Part shown: piece after piece, positions 31,223 to 40,088 of the stretch
Numbering within the stretch: position 1 is the first letter of the stretch
Layout: each line of letters begins with the position of its first letter
From: Lactobacillus sp. UBA5804
Lineage (GTDB): Bacteria > Bacillota > Bacilli > Lactobacillales > Lactobacillaceae
DNA: 42,379 nt
NCBI GenBank assembly: GCA_002418055.1
Contig: DIDI01000021.1
Coordinates: forward strand, 16,741-59,119
Reading direction: 5' to 3'
Translations under genes and position numbers: made by a program
The notes under the pieces: generated by a model
What the model was told of the DNA's origin: nothing
Seen by the model: the letters and a program-made list of their open reading frames with translations, nothing else
Database searches by the model: none

Positions 31223-32149
31223 ATGCAAAAGATTGTAGTGATTGGTTCTAGCAACGTGGATACCACCCTTCATGTGGCTGATTTTCCCAAACCGGGTGAG
31301 ACGATTAATGCTACCAAGGTCACCACAGCTGGAGGTGGCAAAGGCGCTAATCAGGCGATTGCAGCTGCCAAAAGTGGGGCCGAAACTTATTTCATTAGCC
31401 GAATTGGTGAAGATGCTGATGGTGAGTTTATGCTCAGACAACTTCGGGCATGCGGTGTGAATACTGAATATGTGCAAACGACGCCGCGGACGAATACGGG
31501 TCATGCGTATATTAACTTGGATGCTAGTGGTCAAAATAATATTGTGCTTGATCACGGCGCCAACTATAGCTTAACTGCAGCTGATGTTACAGCCGCCCAA
31601 GACGTTATTGCAGCCGCCGATGTGGTGCTAGCGCAATTTGAAATTCCGCTAGCAGTCACCTTAGCAGCGTTTAAGATTGCTAAGGCGGCTGGCAAAGTGA
31701 CCATGTTAAATCCAGCGCCAGCTGAGCGGAAGATTCCGGCTGAGCTACTAGCAGTCACCGATTTTATTACACCTAATGAGACTGAAGCTGCAGCCATTAC
31801 TGGGGTGGAAATTACTGATGAAGCCTCGCTGGCGCAAAGTTGTCAGGCCTTGCAGGAATTGGGTGTCGCCAATGTCCTGATTACCAATGGTGCACGTGGT
31901 AGTTATTTCTCAGTTCAAGGACAACAGGCATTTGTGCCGGCCTCTAAAGTGGCAGTTGTCGATACAACCGGTGCTGGCGATACCTTCTTGGGTTATTTAG
32001 CCGGCCACTTAGATGCTGACTTTGCAAATATCAAGGAGGCGGCAATCATTGCTAGCAGGGCAGCAGCAATTGCTGTTCAGCGCTCTGGTGCACAGCCATC
32101 CATTCCAATGGCACAAGAAGTGGCTGAAGCCATGGGGGGGCAGCTATGA
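31223..32149 (+). CDS. rbsK: Ribokinase RbsK
   Basis: 308 aa. It phosphorylates ribose at O5. VIGSSNVDTTLHVADFPKPGET is the N-terminal sugar site. GGGKGANQAIAAAK is PfkB signature 1, LNPAPAERKIP and ITPNETEAAAITG the central part, and VVDTTGAGDTFLGYL signature 2 with catalytic Asp253. GAGGAG precedes ATG 31223. It overlaps rpiA by ATGA. In this operon the ribose most plausibly comes from nucleosides cut by the hydrolase two genes later. Confidence 0.95.
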   Translation: MQKIVVIGSSNVDTTLHVADFPKPGETINATKVTTAGGGKGANQAIAAAKSGAETYFISRIGEDADGEFMLRQLRACGVNTEYVQTTPRTNTGHAYINLDASGQNNIVLDHGANYSLTAADVTAAQDVIAAADVVLAQFEIPLAVTLAAFKIAKAAGKVTMLNPAPAERKIPAELLAVTDFITPNETEAAAITGVEITDEASLAQSCQALQELGVANVLITNGARGSYFSVQGQQAFVPASKVAVVDTTGAGDTFLGYLAGHLDADFANIKEAAIIASRAAAIAVQRSGAQPSIPMAQEVAEAMGGQL

Positions 32150-32838
32150 CTGCCATGACGCAAGCTGAACTTAAAGCAGCGGCAGCGCAGCAAGCAGCGC
32201 AATTAGTGCAACCTGGTATGGTATTGGGAGTTGGAACCGGATCAACCGTCGCCTACTTAATTGCTGCACTAGCCAGAAGACGAGCTGCGGGCTTAAATCT
32301 AGCAGCCGTTGTCACGACTTCGAACCGGTCTAAAACGCAGCTAGCAGCAGTGGGCTTTAAAGTAAGTCCCCTCGCTGAGGTGGCACAGGTTGATCTAACC
32401 ATTGACGGGAGCGATCGCGTTGCGCCAAATCTGGATGGGATTAAAGGTGGTGGCGGTGCGCTCACTTTGGAAAAGAATGTTGCTGTCAATTCTAAACGAG
32501 TCGTTTGGATTGTCGATGAATCTAAAGTGGTACCGCGATTGGGCGGTTTTCCTTTGCCCGTTGAAGTGCTCCCAATCTCATGCGAACAAAATTTCCGCCG
32601 GTTTGGGCAAGAAGGCTTGCAGCCGCAGTATCGTTTGACGCCAGCAGGCCAGCGCTATGTGACTCACTATGGTAACTATATTATTGATTTAGCAATCGAT
32701 CCGATTCCGGCGCCACATGGGCTGGCTGCTTACCTTGACCAGCTGCCTGGTGTCGTTGAGCACGGTTTGTTTTTAGACATCTGTGATGAGGTCATTATTG
32801 CGCATCGTGACGGTCAGATTGAAAGTCGTCAAAAATAA
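32146..32838 (+). CDS. rpiA: Ribose-5-phosphate isomerase A
   Basis: 230 aa. It interconverts ribose-5-P and ribulose-5-P. VLGVGTGSTVAYLI binds phosphate, LTIDGSDRVAPN corresponds to the DGADEVD motif (both Asp kept, Glu changed to Arg), GIKGGGGALTLEKNVA holds the catalytic Lys and Glu, and VDESKVVPRLG and PGVVEHGLFL follow. Start at 32146 inside the rbsK stop (ATGA), hence coupled. It is likely an operon-dedicated paralogue rather than the housekeeping copy, judging by the divergent DGSDRV; that is inference. Confidence 0.93.
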   Translation: MTAMTQAELKAAAAQQAAQLVQPGMVLGVGTGSTVAYLIAALARRRAAGLNLAAVVTTSNRSKTQLAAVGFKVSPLAEVAQVDLTIDGSDRVAPNLDGIKGGGGALTLEKNVAVNSKRVVWIVDESKVVPRLGGFPLPVEVLPISCEQNFRRFGQEGLQPQYRLTPAGQRYVTHYGNYIIDLAIDPIPAPHGLAAYLDQLPGVVEHGLFLDICDEVIIAHRDGQIESRQK

Positions 32839-32919
32839 CGTTTGTTGGTGAGCTTAGTCGGTTTCCTGAATTAACGTTCAGGAAACTTTTTCATGTAATC
32901 AAAAGTGAAAGGGGTCTCT

Positions 32920-33849
32920 ATGACCAAAACACCCTTAATTATTAGTACTGATCCTGGTATTGATGACGCCGTGGCCATCACCATTGCGCTATTTGCCAAA
33001 CAACTTGATGTGAAACTGATTGTCCCTACTTGGGGGAATGTTTCCTTACCTAAAACACTCACTAATACCCTAAAATTGTTGGCTTTTTTGGGTAAGACAA
33101 TTCCTGTGGTCCGTGGTGCTAGCCAGCCACTGCTGCGTTCAGCGATTAGTGCTGCTGATGTGCACGGTGAAAGCGGCTTGGCTGGTTTTGCTTTTCCAGC
33201 TGCTGCCACGACTTGTCTGCAACCAGGTTTGGCAGCGACTGCTATTCATGAAGTGGTAGCAGCTAGTAGCGAACCCGTTACTCTAATGCAGATTGGTCCA
33301 GCCACTGATTTTGCATTGTATTTTAACCAGTATCCAGATGATTTGGCTCATATTAAGGAGCTAGTCATCATGGGCGGCGCCATTTCAGCTGGTAATTGGG
33401 GACCTTATGCTGAGTACAATGTAGCGGGGGATCCTGAAGCGGCCCAGATGGTCTTCAAGAGCGGGCTGAAAATTCGCGTTGCCCCCTTGGAATTAGGCCA
33501 TCAAGCGTATGTGGACCAAACAGTGCTGAAGCAGATTGAGCAGACGGGTCACGTGGGACACATGATTGCGGCATTGTTAACCAATTTGCATGACTTGAAT
33601 ACTAATCAGGGCGTGGAAATTTATGATGCCTTGGCAGCTGGTATTCTGCTTAATCCTGACATGTATGAATTTAAGCCGGCCTTTGTTAATATTGAGACGA
33701 CCCATGCTTACACTTATGGCGCTAGTGTGATGGACTTTGATCATTTCTTTAAGCAGCAGCCGAATGCTGAAATTGGCGTGACAATTCATCGGACTGATTT
33801 TAGTAACTGGCTGCTAGCGACAATCGCCGCAATTCCGCAAGGACACTAA
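32920..33849 (+). CDS. rihC: Inosine/uridine-preferring nucleoside hydrolase (RihC-like)
   Basis: 309 aa. It hydrolyses ribonucleosides to ribose and free base. The calcium/ribose site reads LIISTDPGIDDAVAI (6-20); the usual DTDPGIDD has lost its first Asp to Ser9, while D11, D15 and D16 are kept. WGNVSLPKTLTNTLKLLAFLG, VHGESGLAGFAF, LMQIGPATDFALY, ELVIMGGAISAGN, AEYNVAGDPEAA and IYDALAA follow in the RihC order. ATG 32920 follows AAAGGGG at 7 nt. Only 3 nt separate it from gntR. Bases released could be taken by hpt and uracil salvage. Confidence 0.92.
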   Translation: MTKTPLIISTDPGIDDAVAITIALFAKQLDVKLIVPTWGNVSLPKTLTNTLKLLAFLGKTIPVVRGASQPLLRSAISAADVHGESGLAGFAFPAAATTCLQPGLAATAIHEVVAASSEPVTLMQIGPATDFALYFNQYPDDLAHIKELVIMGGAISAGNWGPYAEYNVAGDPEAAQMVFKSGLKIRVAPLELGHQAYVDQTVLKQIEQTGHVGHMIAALLTNLHDLNTNQGVEIYDALAAGILLNPDMYEFKPAFVNIETTHAYTYGASVMDFDHFFKQQPNAEIGVTIHRTDFSNWLLATIAAIPQGH

Positions 33850-33852
33850 CTC

Positions 33853-34575
33853 ATGACTGATTTTGTTTATCGTCAACTGATGCATGACCTGAAGCAGCAG
33901 ATTTTAGCAGAAAAATTTCCAGGGATGCGGCTACCAGATGAGCGTAGTTTGGCAGAAACCTATCAAGTTAGTCGCTCTTCACTCAAACGTGCCTTACAGC
34001 TGCTAGCTGATCAAGGGATTGTGTTTAAAAAACGGGGCAGTGGGACCTTTATTAATCCCCTATACCTTAAAAACCAAGCCCTTTTTCGTTATGAAGGCGC
34101 TAATTTAGGTCTGACAGACTCCTTTCAGGTGCCAGGAAAAACGCAACGCATTGAGCTACTCGATTTTCGGGTAATCCCAGCTACTGCCGAAATTGCTCAG
34201 GATTTGTTTTTAACCGAAAACGACTTTGTTTATGCGTTTAAGCGGCTGCGACAGATTGATCAGCAACCCTTTTTAATTGAGCGCGGCTATGTCCCGATTA
34301 AATTAGTCCCTGAATTGACCGCTCATACCCTGCAAGGATCGCTCTTTAACTATTTGCAAAGGTGCCAGAACAAGCCAGTGACACGCTCTTTCCTCAATAT
34401 TACGGTTTCACCGTCTTCTGAAGCCGACCAACAGCTATTAGGCCTGAAGCCAGTGGAGCCAGTTGGGGTGATGGACGGAATCTTTTTTTTAGATGATGGG
34501 ACTCCAATTGAAGTTTCAACGATGCGGGTTCATTATCAGTATATGCGGTTTAATACGTTTGTGAATCTTAATTAA
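33853..34575 (+). CDS. GntR-family regulator with UTRA domain
   Basis: 240 aa. Residues 1-70 are the winged helix: VYRQLMHDLKQQILAEKFPG, RLPDERSLAETYQVSRSSLKRALQLL and KKRGSGTFINP. Residues ~95-235 form a UTRA effector domain (LDFRVIPATAEIAQDLFLTE, YAFKRLRQIDQQPFLIERGYVP and SSEADQQLLGL). UTRA proteins usually sense sugar phosphates or nucleosides. Being the last gene of rbsK-rpiA-rihC, it very probably controls that operon, perhaps responding to ribose-5-phosphate or a nucleoside. No clear operator was identified. Confidence 0.92.
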   Translation: MTDFVYRQLMHDLKQQILAEKFPGMRLPDERSLAETYQVSRSSLKRALQLLADQGIVFKKRGSGTFINPLYLKNQALFRYEGANLGLTDSFQVPGKTQRIELLDFRVIPATAEIAQDLFLTENDFVYAFKRLRQIDQQPFLIERGYVPIKLVPELTAHTLQGSLFNYLQRCQNKPVTRSFLNITVSPSSEADQQLLGLKPVEPVGVMDGIFFLDDGTPIEVSTMRVHYQYMRFNTFVNLN

Positions 34576-34583
34576 AAGTAAAC

Positions 34584-34611
34584 AAAAAGCGCTGAATTTC
34601 AGCGCTTTTTA
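34584..34611. terminator. Bidirectional terminator
   Basis: AAAAAGCGCTGAA / TTCAGCGCTTTTT perfect stem between convergent gntR and the ABC gene. Confidence 0.92.
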
Positions 34612-34621
34612 GTTGCTTTAG

Positions 34622-36625
34622 TTAGTCGTTGCTCAAGGCATCAATGGGATTGAGCCCAGCGGCATGTCTAGCTGGCAAAAAGGCTGCTAGCAAGGCAATC
34701 ACTAACGCAATCACATAAATACTAAAGGCGGCATTTGGTGTCACTTGTAAGAAATCATAAGCGGTAATTCGGCTCAACATGCGGTTACCTAGTTCCGCTA
34801 AACCGTAGGTTAACAGCGTAGAGACAGTTGCACTAATGAGGCCTAGTAACAATGATTCACTGGTAAAGAGGCGACGAATGTCACGTTTACTTTCGCCCAA
34901 AGCCCGCAGAATCCCAATTTCCTTGGTTCGCTCGGCTACACTCATGTACATGGTAACGATAATCATCAGTGCTGAGACCAGCAGTGAAATTGACGCAATG
35001 GCTTTTAGGATAACAGTAATCAAGCGAACATAGGTATTAATCGTTTCAATCATGCTGGCGGCTGATAAAGCAGAATATTGTTTTTTGCCGCGTCGCTTAA
35101 TGCTGGTAATCCGGTTAACTAATTTTTTAACATGGTCATATCGATCAGCGGTAACGGCCATGGCACTAGCAGCTAATGGCACTTTGGCAGCTTTAGCTGC
35201 TTGGCGCAAGCGGCCAGCAGTAATCGCATTGAAACTTTGCCGAGTTGAATAGGAAATACCAGCAACTTTGGCACTGAATTTGACCGTTGTGGGTTTGCCT
35301 TGCTGATTGACGCCGCTATAAGAGAAATGAACAGTTTTTCCGAGTAAATTACGGTAACGTTTTTGCCCTAAGCTATTAATGACCAGATTACGATCAAGTA
35401 CCACTTCACCAGCTTTAGGTGCACGTCCGGTTTTTATATCACCAGCAGAGTTACTCTTTGTCCAGCTAGTTAAATTGCTGATACTGCCTTGTTTGCGGCC
35501 ATAAGTGACTTTGACATTGCTCAGATTATAAACGCGCTCAACACTGCTGACATGCTTGAAGGCCTTAATTTGGTTTAAATCGCTGGCTTTAAAGTCGGTG
35601 TGGTTGGCACTCTTGCTCTCACCGGTTAGATTGAGTAGCTGCTGGCGCTGTCGCTCGGCTGCAGCCTGTGCCCGATTGGTGTTAGCACTGACTGAGACAC
35701 GACGAGAAACAATGATGGCTGTTGGGTTGGCTACTTTATTAATTTGCTGATTGACATAGCCACTCACGCCTGTTCCCAAACTGGTGAAGAGTAGAACAGC
35801 AATCAGACCAATTGAGACACCAGTGACAATTAATGCATTTTGGCCTAAGTGATACTTGAAATGTTTCCAAGCATTTTTGAGTGTTGCCAAATAACTGAGG
35901 TCACGTGAAGCCAATCGCTTGACGTTCTGCAAAGGATAAGCCGGTTTAATGCGTTCATCACCAGTAATCTTGCCATCAGCTAGGCGAACAATGCGAGTAC
36001 CGGCAGCAGCCACATGCTCGGAGTGGGTAACGGCGATGACCAGGCGTCCTTCTTGTGCAATCTGTTGCAGTAACTTCAGGATTTCTTCGGTGTTTTGCGA
36101 ATCGAGCGCACCGGTGGGTTCATCCGCAATAATAATTTTAGGATCGGATGATAACGCCCGGGCGATTGCCACTCGTTGTTTTTGACCACCAGAGAGCTGG
36201 TTAGGATATTTACGCATTTGATCGCCCAGACCCACTTTAGTGAGTAAGGCGCGTGCTCGCTCGTCTCTGGCTTTAGCGTTTAGCCGCGTCATATCAAGCG
36301 CCAATTTAACATTATCAAGCACGCTGAGGTGACTGACTAAGTTATAAGCTTGGTAAATATAGCCGACGGTGTCACGGCGGTAAGCATCTAGTCGCCGATC
36401 TTGGTGATGATCAAGTAGCTCACCGTCTACCCGTACCTCACCGCTAAAATTACGGTCCAGGCCACCAATGATGTTCATTAAGGTCGATTTACCGCCGCCA
36501 GATTCGCCTAAAATCGATACAAAATTGCCCAGCTCAAATTTTAAGTTGAGCCCTTTTAGTACCGGAAAGGCGGTTGATCCTAGATAATAAGATTTATGTA
36601 TGTCTGCTAATTCCAGATAAGCCAT
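34622..36625 (-). CDS. Fused ABC ATPase-FtsX-type permease (MacB-like)
   Basis: 667 aa. Residues 1-235 are an ATPase of the LolD/MacB group: ILGESGGGKSTLMNIIGG (Walker A, 38-55), LSGGQKQRVAIARAL, IIIADEPTGALDS (Walker B) and AVTHSEH. A helix at ~265-290 leads to an extracellular MacB-PCD-like domain (~295-530), rich in Lys and Ser. Three C-terminal helices follow with AERTKEIGILRALGESKRDI, the FtsX/MacB coupling motif, and FLPARHAAGLNPIDALSND. Such exporters move peptides, antibiotics or lipids, or transmit force. ATG 36625 is preferred, 6 nt after GGAG. No two-component system is adjacent, unlike bacitracin-type loci. Confidence 0.9.
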   Translation of the reverse strand: MAYLELADIHKSYYLGSTAFPVLKGLNLKFELGNFVSILGESGGGKSTLMNIIGGLDRNFSGEVRVDGELLDHHQDRRLDAYRRDTVGYIYQAYNLVSHLSVLDNVKLALDMTRLNAKARDERARALLTKVGLGDQMRKYPNQLSGGQKQRVAIARALSSDPKIIIADEPTGALDSQNTEEILKLLQQIAQEGRLVIAVTHSEHVAAAGTRIVRLADGKITGDERIKPAYPLQNVKRLASRDLSYLATLKNAWKHFKYHLGQNALIVTGVSIGLIAVLLFTSLGTGVSGYVNQQINKVANPTAIIVSRRVSVSANTNRAQAAAERQRQQLLNLTGESKSANHTDFKASDLNQIKAFKHVSSVERVYNLSNVKVTYGRKQGSISNLTSWTKSNSAGDIKTGRAPKAGEVVLDRNLVINSLGQKRYRNLLGKTVHFSYSGVNQQGKPTTVKFSAKVAGISYSTRQSFNAITAGRLRQAAKAAKVPLAASAMAVTADRYDHVKKLVNRITSIKRRGKKQYSALSAASMIETINTYVRLITVILKAIASISLLVSALMIIVTMYMSVAERTKEIGILRALGESKRDIRRLFTSESLLLGLISATVSTLLTYGLAELGNRMLSRITAYDFLQVTPNAAFSIYVIALVIALLAAFLPARHAAGLNPIDALSND

Positions 36626-36676
36626 TTGCATCTCCAAGTCATTTGCTGATCATGATAACGAGTTCGTTTTAACGTC

Positions 36677-36705
36677 ATGTTATCGGTGGGGTGACACTTT
36701 GTCAA
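36677..36705 (-). promoter_or_regulatory. Probable promoter of the ABC gene
   Basis: Minus TTGACA (36705-36700), 17 nt, TAACAT (36682-36677). The -35 is part of the small palindrome TGACACTTTGTCA. Confidence 0.6.
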
Positions 36706-36773
36706 TTTAAATAGCTAGTGAAGGACTGGGGAATAGTTAGTGTAAAATTGGGACGAACCAATTTTCTAAAAGA

Positions 36774-36803
36774 TTGCAACCAATAATTAGGATGCGTTAT
36801 ACT
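36774..36803 (+). promoter_or_regulatory. Probable phosphoketolase promoter
   Basis: TTGCAA at 36774-36779, 18-nt spacer, TATACT at 36798-36803. Confidence 0.6.
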
Positions 36804-36813
36804 AATATTAGTA
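36800..36813. promoter_or_regulatory. 14-bp palindrome at the phosphoketolase transcription start
   Basis: TACTAATATTAGTA, perfect, overlapping the -10 and the predicted start site; a possible operator. Confidence 0.45.
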
Positions 36814-36853
36814 AGCTGATTCATCAGAATAGTCATTAAAGGAGTAGATTAAT

Positions 36854-39253
36854 ATGACGATTGATTATGATTCACCTCATTATTTGGAGCAGGTTGATGC
36901 TTATTGGCGTGCTGCCAACTACCTGTCAGTGGGGCAGTTATTCTTAATGAAAAATCCCCTCTTAAAGACCCCATTAGTTGCTGAGGATGTTAAGCCAAAG
37001 CCAATCGGGCACTGGGGTACGATTGTGCCACAGAATTTCTTATATGCCCATCTTAACCGGGTTATTAAAAAATATGATTTGAACATGTTTTATATTGAAG
37101 GGTCAGGACATGGCGGTCAGGTCATGGTTTCTAACGCTTACTTGGACGGCTCTTATACAGAGCGTTATCCCGAAATTACCCAAGATGAAGCTGGGATGAC
37201 TAAGCTATTTAAGCAGTTTAGTTTTCCAGGTGGGGTGGCTTCACATGCTGCACCTGAGACGCCAGGTTCGATCCATGAAGGCGGCGAGTTAGGTTATTCG
37301 CTCTCTCATGGTGTCGGTGCCATCCTAGATAATCCAGATGTCATTGCTGCCGTTGAGATTGGCGATGGGGAAGCTGAAACTGGTCCGCTGACTGCTTCAT
37401 GGTTCTCCAACCAATTTATTAATCCAGCCAAAGACGGAGCAGTCTTGCCAATTATTCAAGTGAATGGGTTTAAAATTTCAAATCCAACCATTTTGTCACG
37501 GATGAGCGATGAAGAACTCACTAAGTACTTTGAAGGTATGGGTTGGAAACCTTACTTCGTGTCAGTCTTTAAAGCAGGCCGCTTTGGTCCGTTTAAAGAT
37601 CATATGACGATGCATCGCGAAATGGCAGAGACCTTAGATCAGGTCATTACCGAGATTAAAGCGATTCAGTCTAAGGCACGTGAGTCAGGTGATACTTCAC
37701 CAGCTCATTGGCCAGTCATCATTTTCCAATGTCCAAAGGGTTGGACCGGTCCAAAGAAAGACTTGGATGGTTTACCAATTGAAAATAGTTTCCGGGCACA
37801 TCAAATTCCAATTCCAGTTGAACAAGATGATTTAACGCATCAAGACATGTTACTGGATTGGCTAAAGAGTTATCACCCTGAGGAACTCTTCAATCCAGAT
37901 GGCTCCCCGACAGCTGAAGTCTTAGCCAATACCGTTAAGGGCAATCAGCGAATGGCGATGAATCCCATCACCAATGGTGGTTTGCATCCAAAACGCTTGA
38001 ATCTACCAGATTACCGTGATTTCGCTTTAAAATTCGATCATCCAGGTCAAATTGAAGCCCAAGACATGTCCGAATGGGCTAAGTATTTAAACCGCATTGC
38101 TGAACTTAATCCAACTACTTTTCGTGGTTTTGGACCGGATGAGTCGAAGTCAAACCGGTTGTTCGAGTTCCTAGATACGCAAAAGCGGCAATGGGAAGCT
38201 GCCATTCATGAGCCACATGATGAGAATTTAGCTCGTCATGGTCGTTTAATTGATTCACAACTGTCTGAACATCAAGACGAAGGTTTTCTAGAAGGTTATG
38301 TCCTAACTGGTCGTCATGGTTTCTTTGCGACTTACGAAGCCTTTGGCCGAGTCGTTGATTCAATGCTCACGCAGCATATGAAATGGTTACGTAAAGCGAA
38401 GGAGCAATATTGGCGCAAGGATTATCCAGCCCTTAATTTTGTGGCCACGTCAACGGTTTTCCAACAAGACCATAATGGTTATACACACCAAGACCCTGGT
38501 ATCTTAACGCATTTGTTCGAAAAGAATCGTCCTGACCTCATTCATGAATATCTACCAGCCGATACAAATACCTTATTAGCGGTTGCCAATAAAGCCTTCA
38601 GTGACCGCGAGTGTATTAATGTTTTGGTTACCTCTAAGCAGCCTCGACCGCAATGGTTCAGTATCACTGAAGCTAGTGAGCTCGTGGATCACGGCTTAGG
38701 TTATGTTGAATGGGCGTCGACTGATCAAGCGGCAACACCAGAAGTCGTCTTTGCTTCGACGGAAACTGAGCCAACGATGGAAGCTTTAGCAGCTATCGAA
38801 TTACTGCACGATGCGTTTCCAGCTTTGAGAATTCGCTACATTAATGTTGTGGATGTGATGAAATTGATGAGTCCGGCTGATAACCCGGCTGCCATTTCAG
38901 ATTCCGAATTTGCACGTTTATTCCCAGCAAATGTCCCAGTCATCTTTGCTTGGCACGGCTATAAGACAATGATGTCAGCCATCTGGTTTGCCCGTCAGCG
39001 GCAAGATGTTGCCATTCATTGTTATGAAGAAAATGGTGATATTACTACCCCATTTGATATGCGAGTCCTCAATGAACTTGATCGCTTCCACTTAGCTAAG
39101 GATGCGGCAGAGCGTATTCCAAGTTTGCGTGGTAAAGCCACCGGCTTTATTCACCGGATGGATGCTTTACTTGCTAAGCACCACCAATACATTAGAGATA
39201 ATGGACGTGACATTCCTGAAGTGACGACTTGGAAATGGTCAGGCTTAAAATAA
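36854..39253 (+). CDS. xfp: Xylulose-5-phosphate/fructose-6-phosphate phosphoketolase
   Basis: 799 aa, full length. A TPP enzyme that splits xylulose-5-P (or fructose-6-P) with phosphate into acetyl-phosphate and glyceraldehyde-3-P (or erythrose-4-P), central to heterolactic and pentose metabolism. Visible motifs are PIGHWGTIVPQNFLYAHLNR, IEGSGHGGQVMVSNAYLDG, SFPGGVASHAAPETPGSIHE, EIGDGEAETGPLTASWFSNQ (TPP/Mg site) and NGFKISNPTI. In the C-terminal half STVFQQDHNGYTHQDPG and CYEENGDITTPFDM appear. AAAGGAG precedes ATG 36854. Endpoint of the ribose route encoded by the rbsK operon, and dependent on the thiamine genes of this window. Confidence 0.97.
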   Translation: MTIDYDSPHYLEQVDAYWRAANYLSVGQLFLMKNPLLKTPLVAEDVKPKPIGHWGTIVPQNFLYAHLNRVIKKYDLNMFYIEGSGHGGQVMVSNAYLDGSYTERYPEITQDEAGMTKLFKQFSFPGGVASHAAPETPGSIHEGGELGYSLSHGVGAILDNPDVIAAVEIGDGEAETGPLTASWFSNQFINPAKDGAVLPIIQVNGFKISNPTILSRMSDEELTKYFEGMGWKPYFVSVFKAGRFGPFKDHMTMHREMAETLDQVITEIKAIQSKARESGDTSPAHWPVIIFQCPKGWTGPKKDLDGLPIENSFRAHQIPIPVEQDDLTHQDMLLDWLKSYHPEELFNPDGSPTAEVLANTVKGNQRMAMNPITNGGLHPKRLNLPDYRDFALKFDHPGQIEAQDMSEWAKYLNRIAELNPTTFRGFGPDESKSNRLFEFLDTQKRQWEAAIHEPHDENLARHGRLIDSQLSEHQDEGFLEGYVLTGRHGFFATYEAFGRVVDSMLTQHMKWLRKAKEQYWRKDYPALNFVATSTVFQQDHNGYTHQDPGILTHLFEKNRPDLIHEYLPADTNTLLAVANKAFSDRECINVLVTSKQPRPQWFSITEASELVDHGLGYVEWASTDQAATPEVVFASTETEPTMEALAAIELLHDAFPALRIRYINVVDVMKLMSPADNPAAISDSEFARLFPANVPVIFAWHGYKTMMSAIWFARQRQDVAIHCYEENGDITTPFDMRVLNELDRFHLAKDAAERIPSLRGKATGFIHRMDALLAKHHQYIRDNGRDIPEVTTWKWSGLK

Positions 39254-39264
39254 CAATTCAAGCG

Positions 39265-39295
39265 AGCAGACTGCAATTGCAGTCTGCTTTCTTTT
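39265..39295 (+). terminator. Intrinsic terminator of xfp
   Basis: GCAGACTGCAA / TTGCAGTCTGC perfect stem with TTTCTTTT tail. Confidence 0.88.
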
Positions 39296-39411
39296 GATAT
39301 CGCCTTTTCTTTCTGATAATATTAAATTGATAGCTTATTGCAGTCAGATTACCCAGAGAGGTGTTAGCTAAGCAAGTACCCCATCATCTGTTTAGGAAGT
39401 GCAGGAGAATG

Positions 39412-40068
39412 ATGAATTTTGAAGACGTCTATACACATGAACACGCCACACGTAAATTTCTTAGTCGGAAGGTAAGCGAGAAACTACTGGCGCGATTGAT
39501 TCAGGATGCTCAGAATTCGCCATCTTTATTGAATTCGCAGCCTTGGCATGTTTATGCGGTCATGGGGGATGCACGCATTAATTTATGCCGTGAATATGAA
39601 GCCTTGGTGCGTGCCGGTAAGCATCCCCAAGAAGATTTTGCCGCAATGCTATCACTTCATTGGGATACTTTTCCCAGTCAGAATATGGTGAACTTTGGTG
39701 CTTCCCAGTCTTATTTTTTCCGGGATAAATTATCACTGTTCACTCAGGCAAATGACACAATGTTTAATGCACCGGTGCTGGTTTATTTGACAATTCCGAA
39801 AGCTAGCCCTGCTTGGTCAATCTTTGACTTAGGTATTTTTGCCCAGAGCTTGATGCTCTTAGCAATCAATAAGGGTCTGGCAGTGATTCCAGCTCACTCG
39901 TTGGTGGCTTATCCCGAACTTGTGCGTAAATATGCGCAAATTCCGGACAATGAGTCAGTCGGAATGGCTATTGGAATCGGATATGCTGATTGCAAAGCAG
40001 AAGTAAATGCTGATAAATATATTCCCAAACGATTACCATTACGGTCGGTCTATCGTTTGTCTAAATGA
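39412..40068 (+). CDS. Nitroreductase-family FMN oxidoreductase
   Basis: 218 aa. HEHATRKFLSRKVSEKLLARLI with the FMN-phosphate Arg, DAQNSPSLLNSQPWHVYAVMG (the NSQPW flavin motif), and the C-terminal FDLGIFAQSLMLLAINKGLAVIPAHS with VGMAIGIGYAD are typical. These NAD(P)H enzymes reduce nitro compounds, quinones or enones; the physiological substrate is unknown. AGGAG lies before two ATGs (39409, 39412); 39412 has the more usual spacing. It ends 20 nt before the CNNM-type gene, so both may share a transcript. Confidence 0.9.
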   Translation: MNFEDVYTHEHATRKFLSRKVSEKLLARLIQDAQNSPSLLNSQPWHVYAVMGDARINLCREYEALVRAGKHPQEDFAAMLSLHWDTFPSQNMVNFGASQSYFFRDKLSLFTQANDTMFNAPVLVYLTIPKASPAWSIFDLGIFAQSLMLLAINKGLAVIPAHSLVAYPELVRKYAQIPDNESVGMAIGIGYADCKAEVNADKYIPKRLPLRSVYRLSK

Positions 40069-40088
40069 TGATAAGGTGAAATAAAAAA

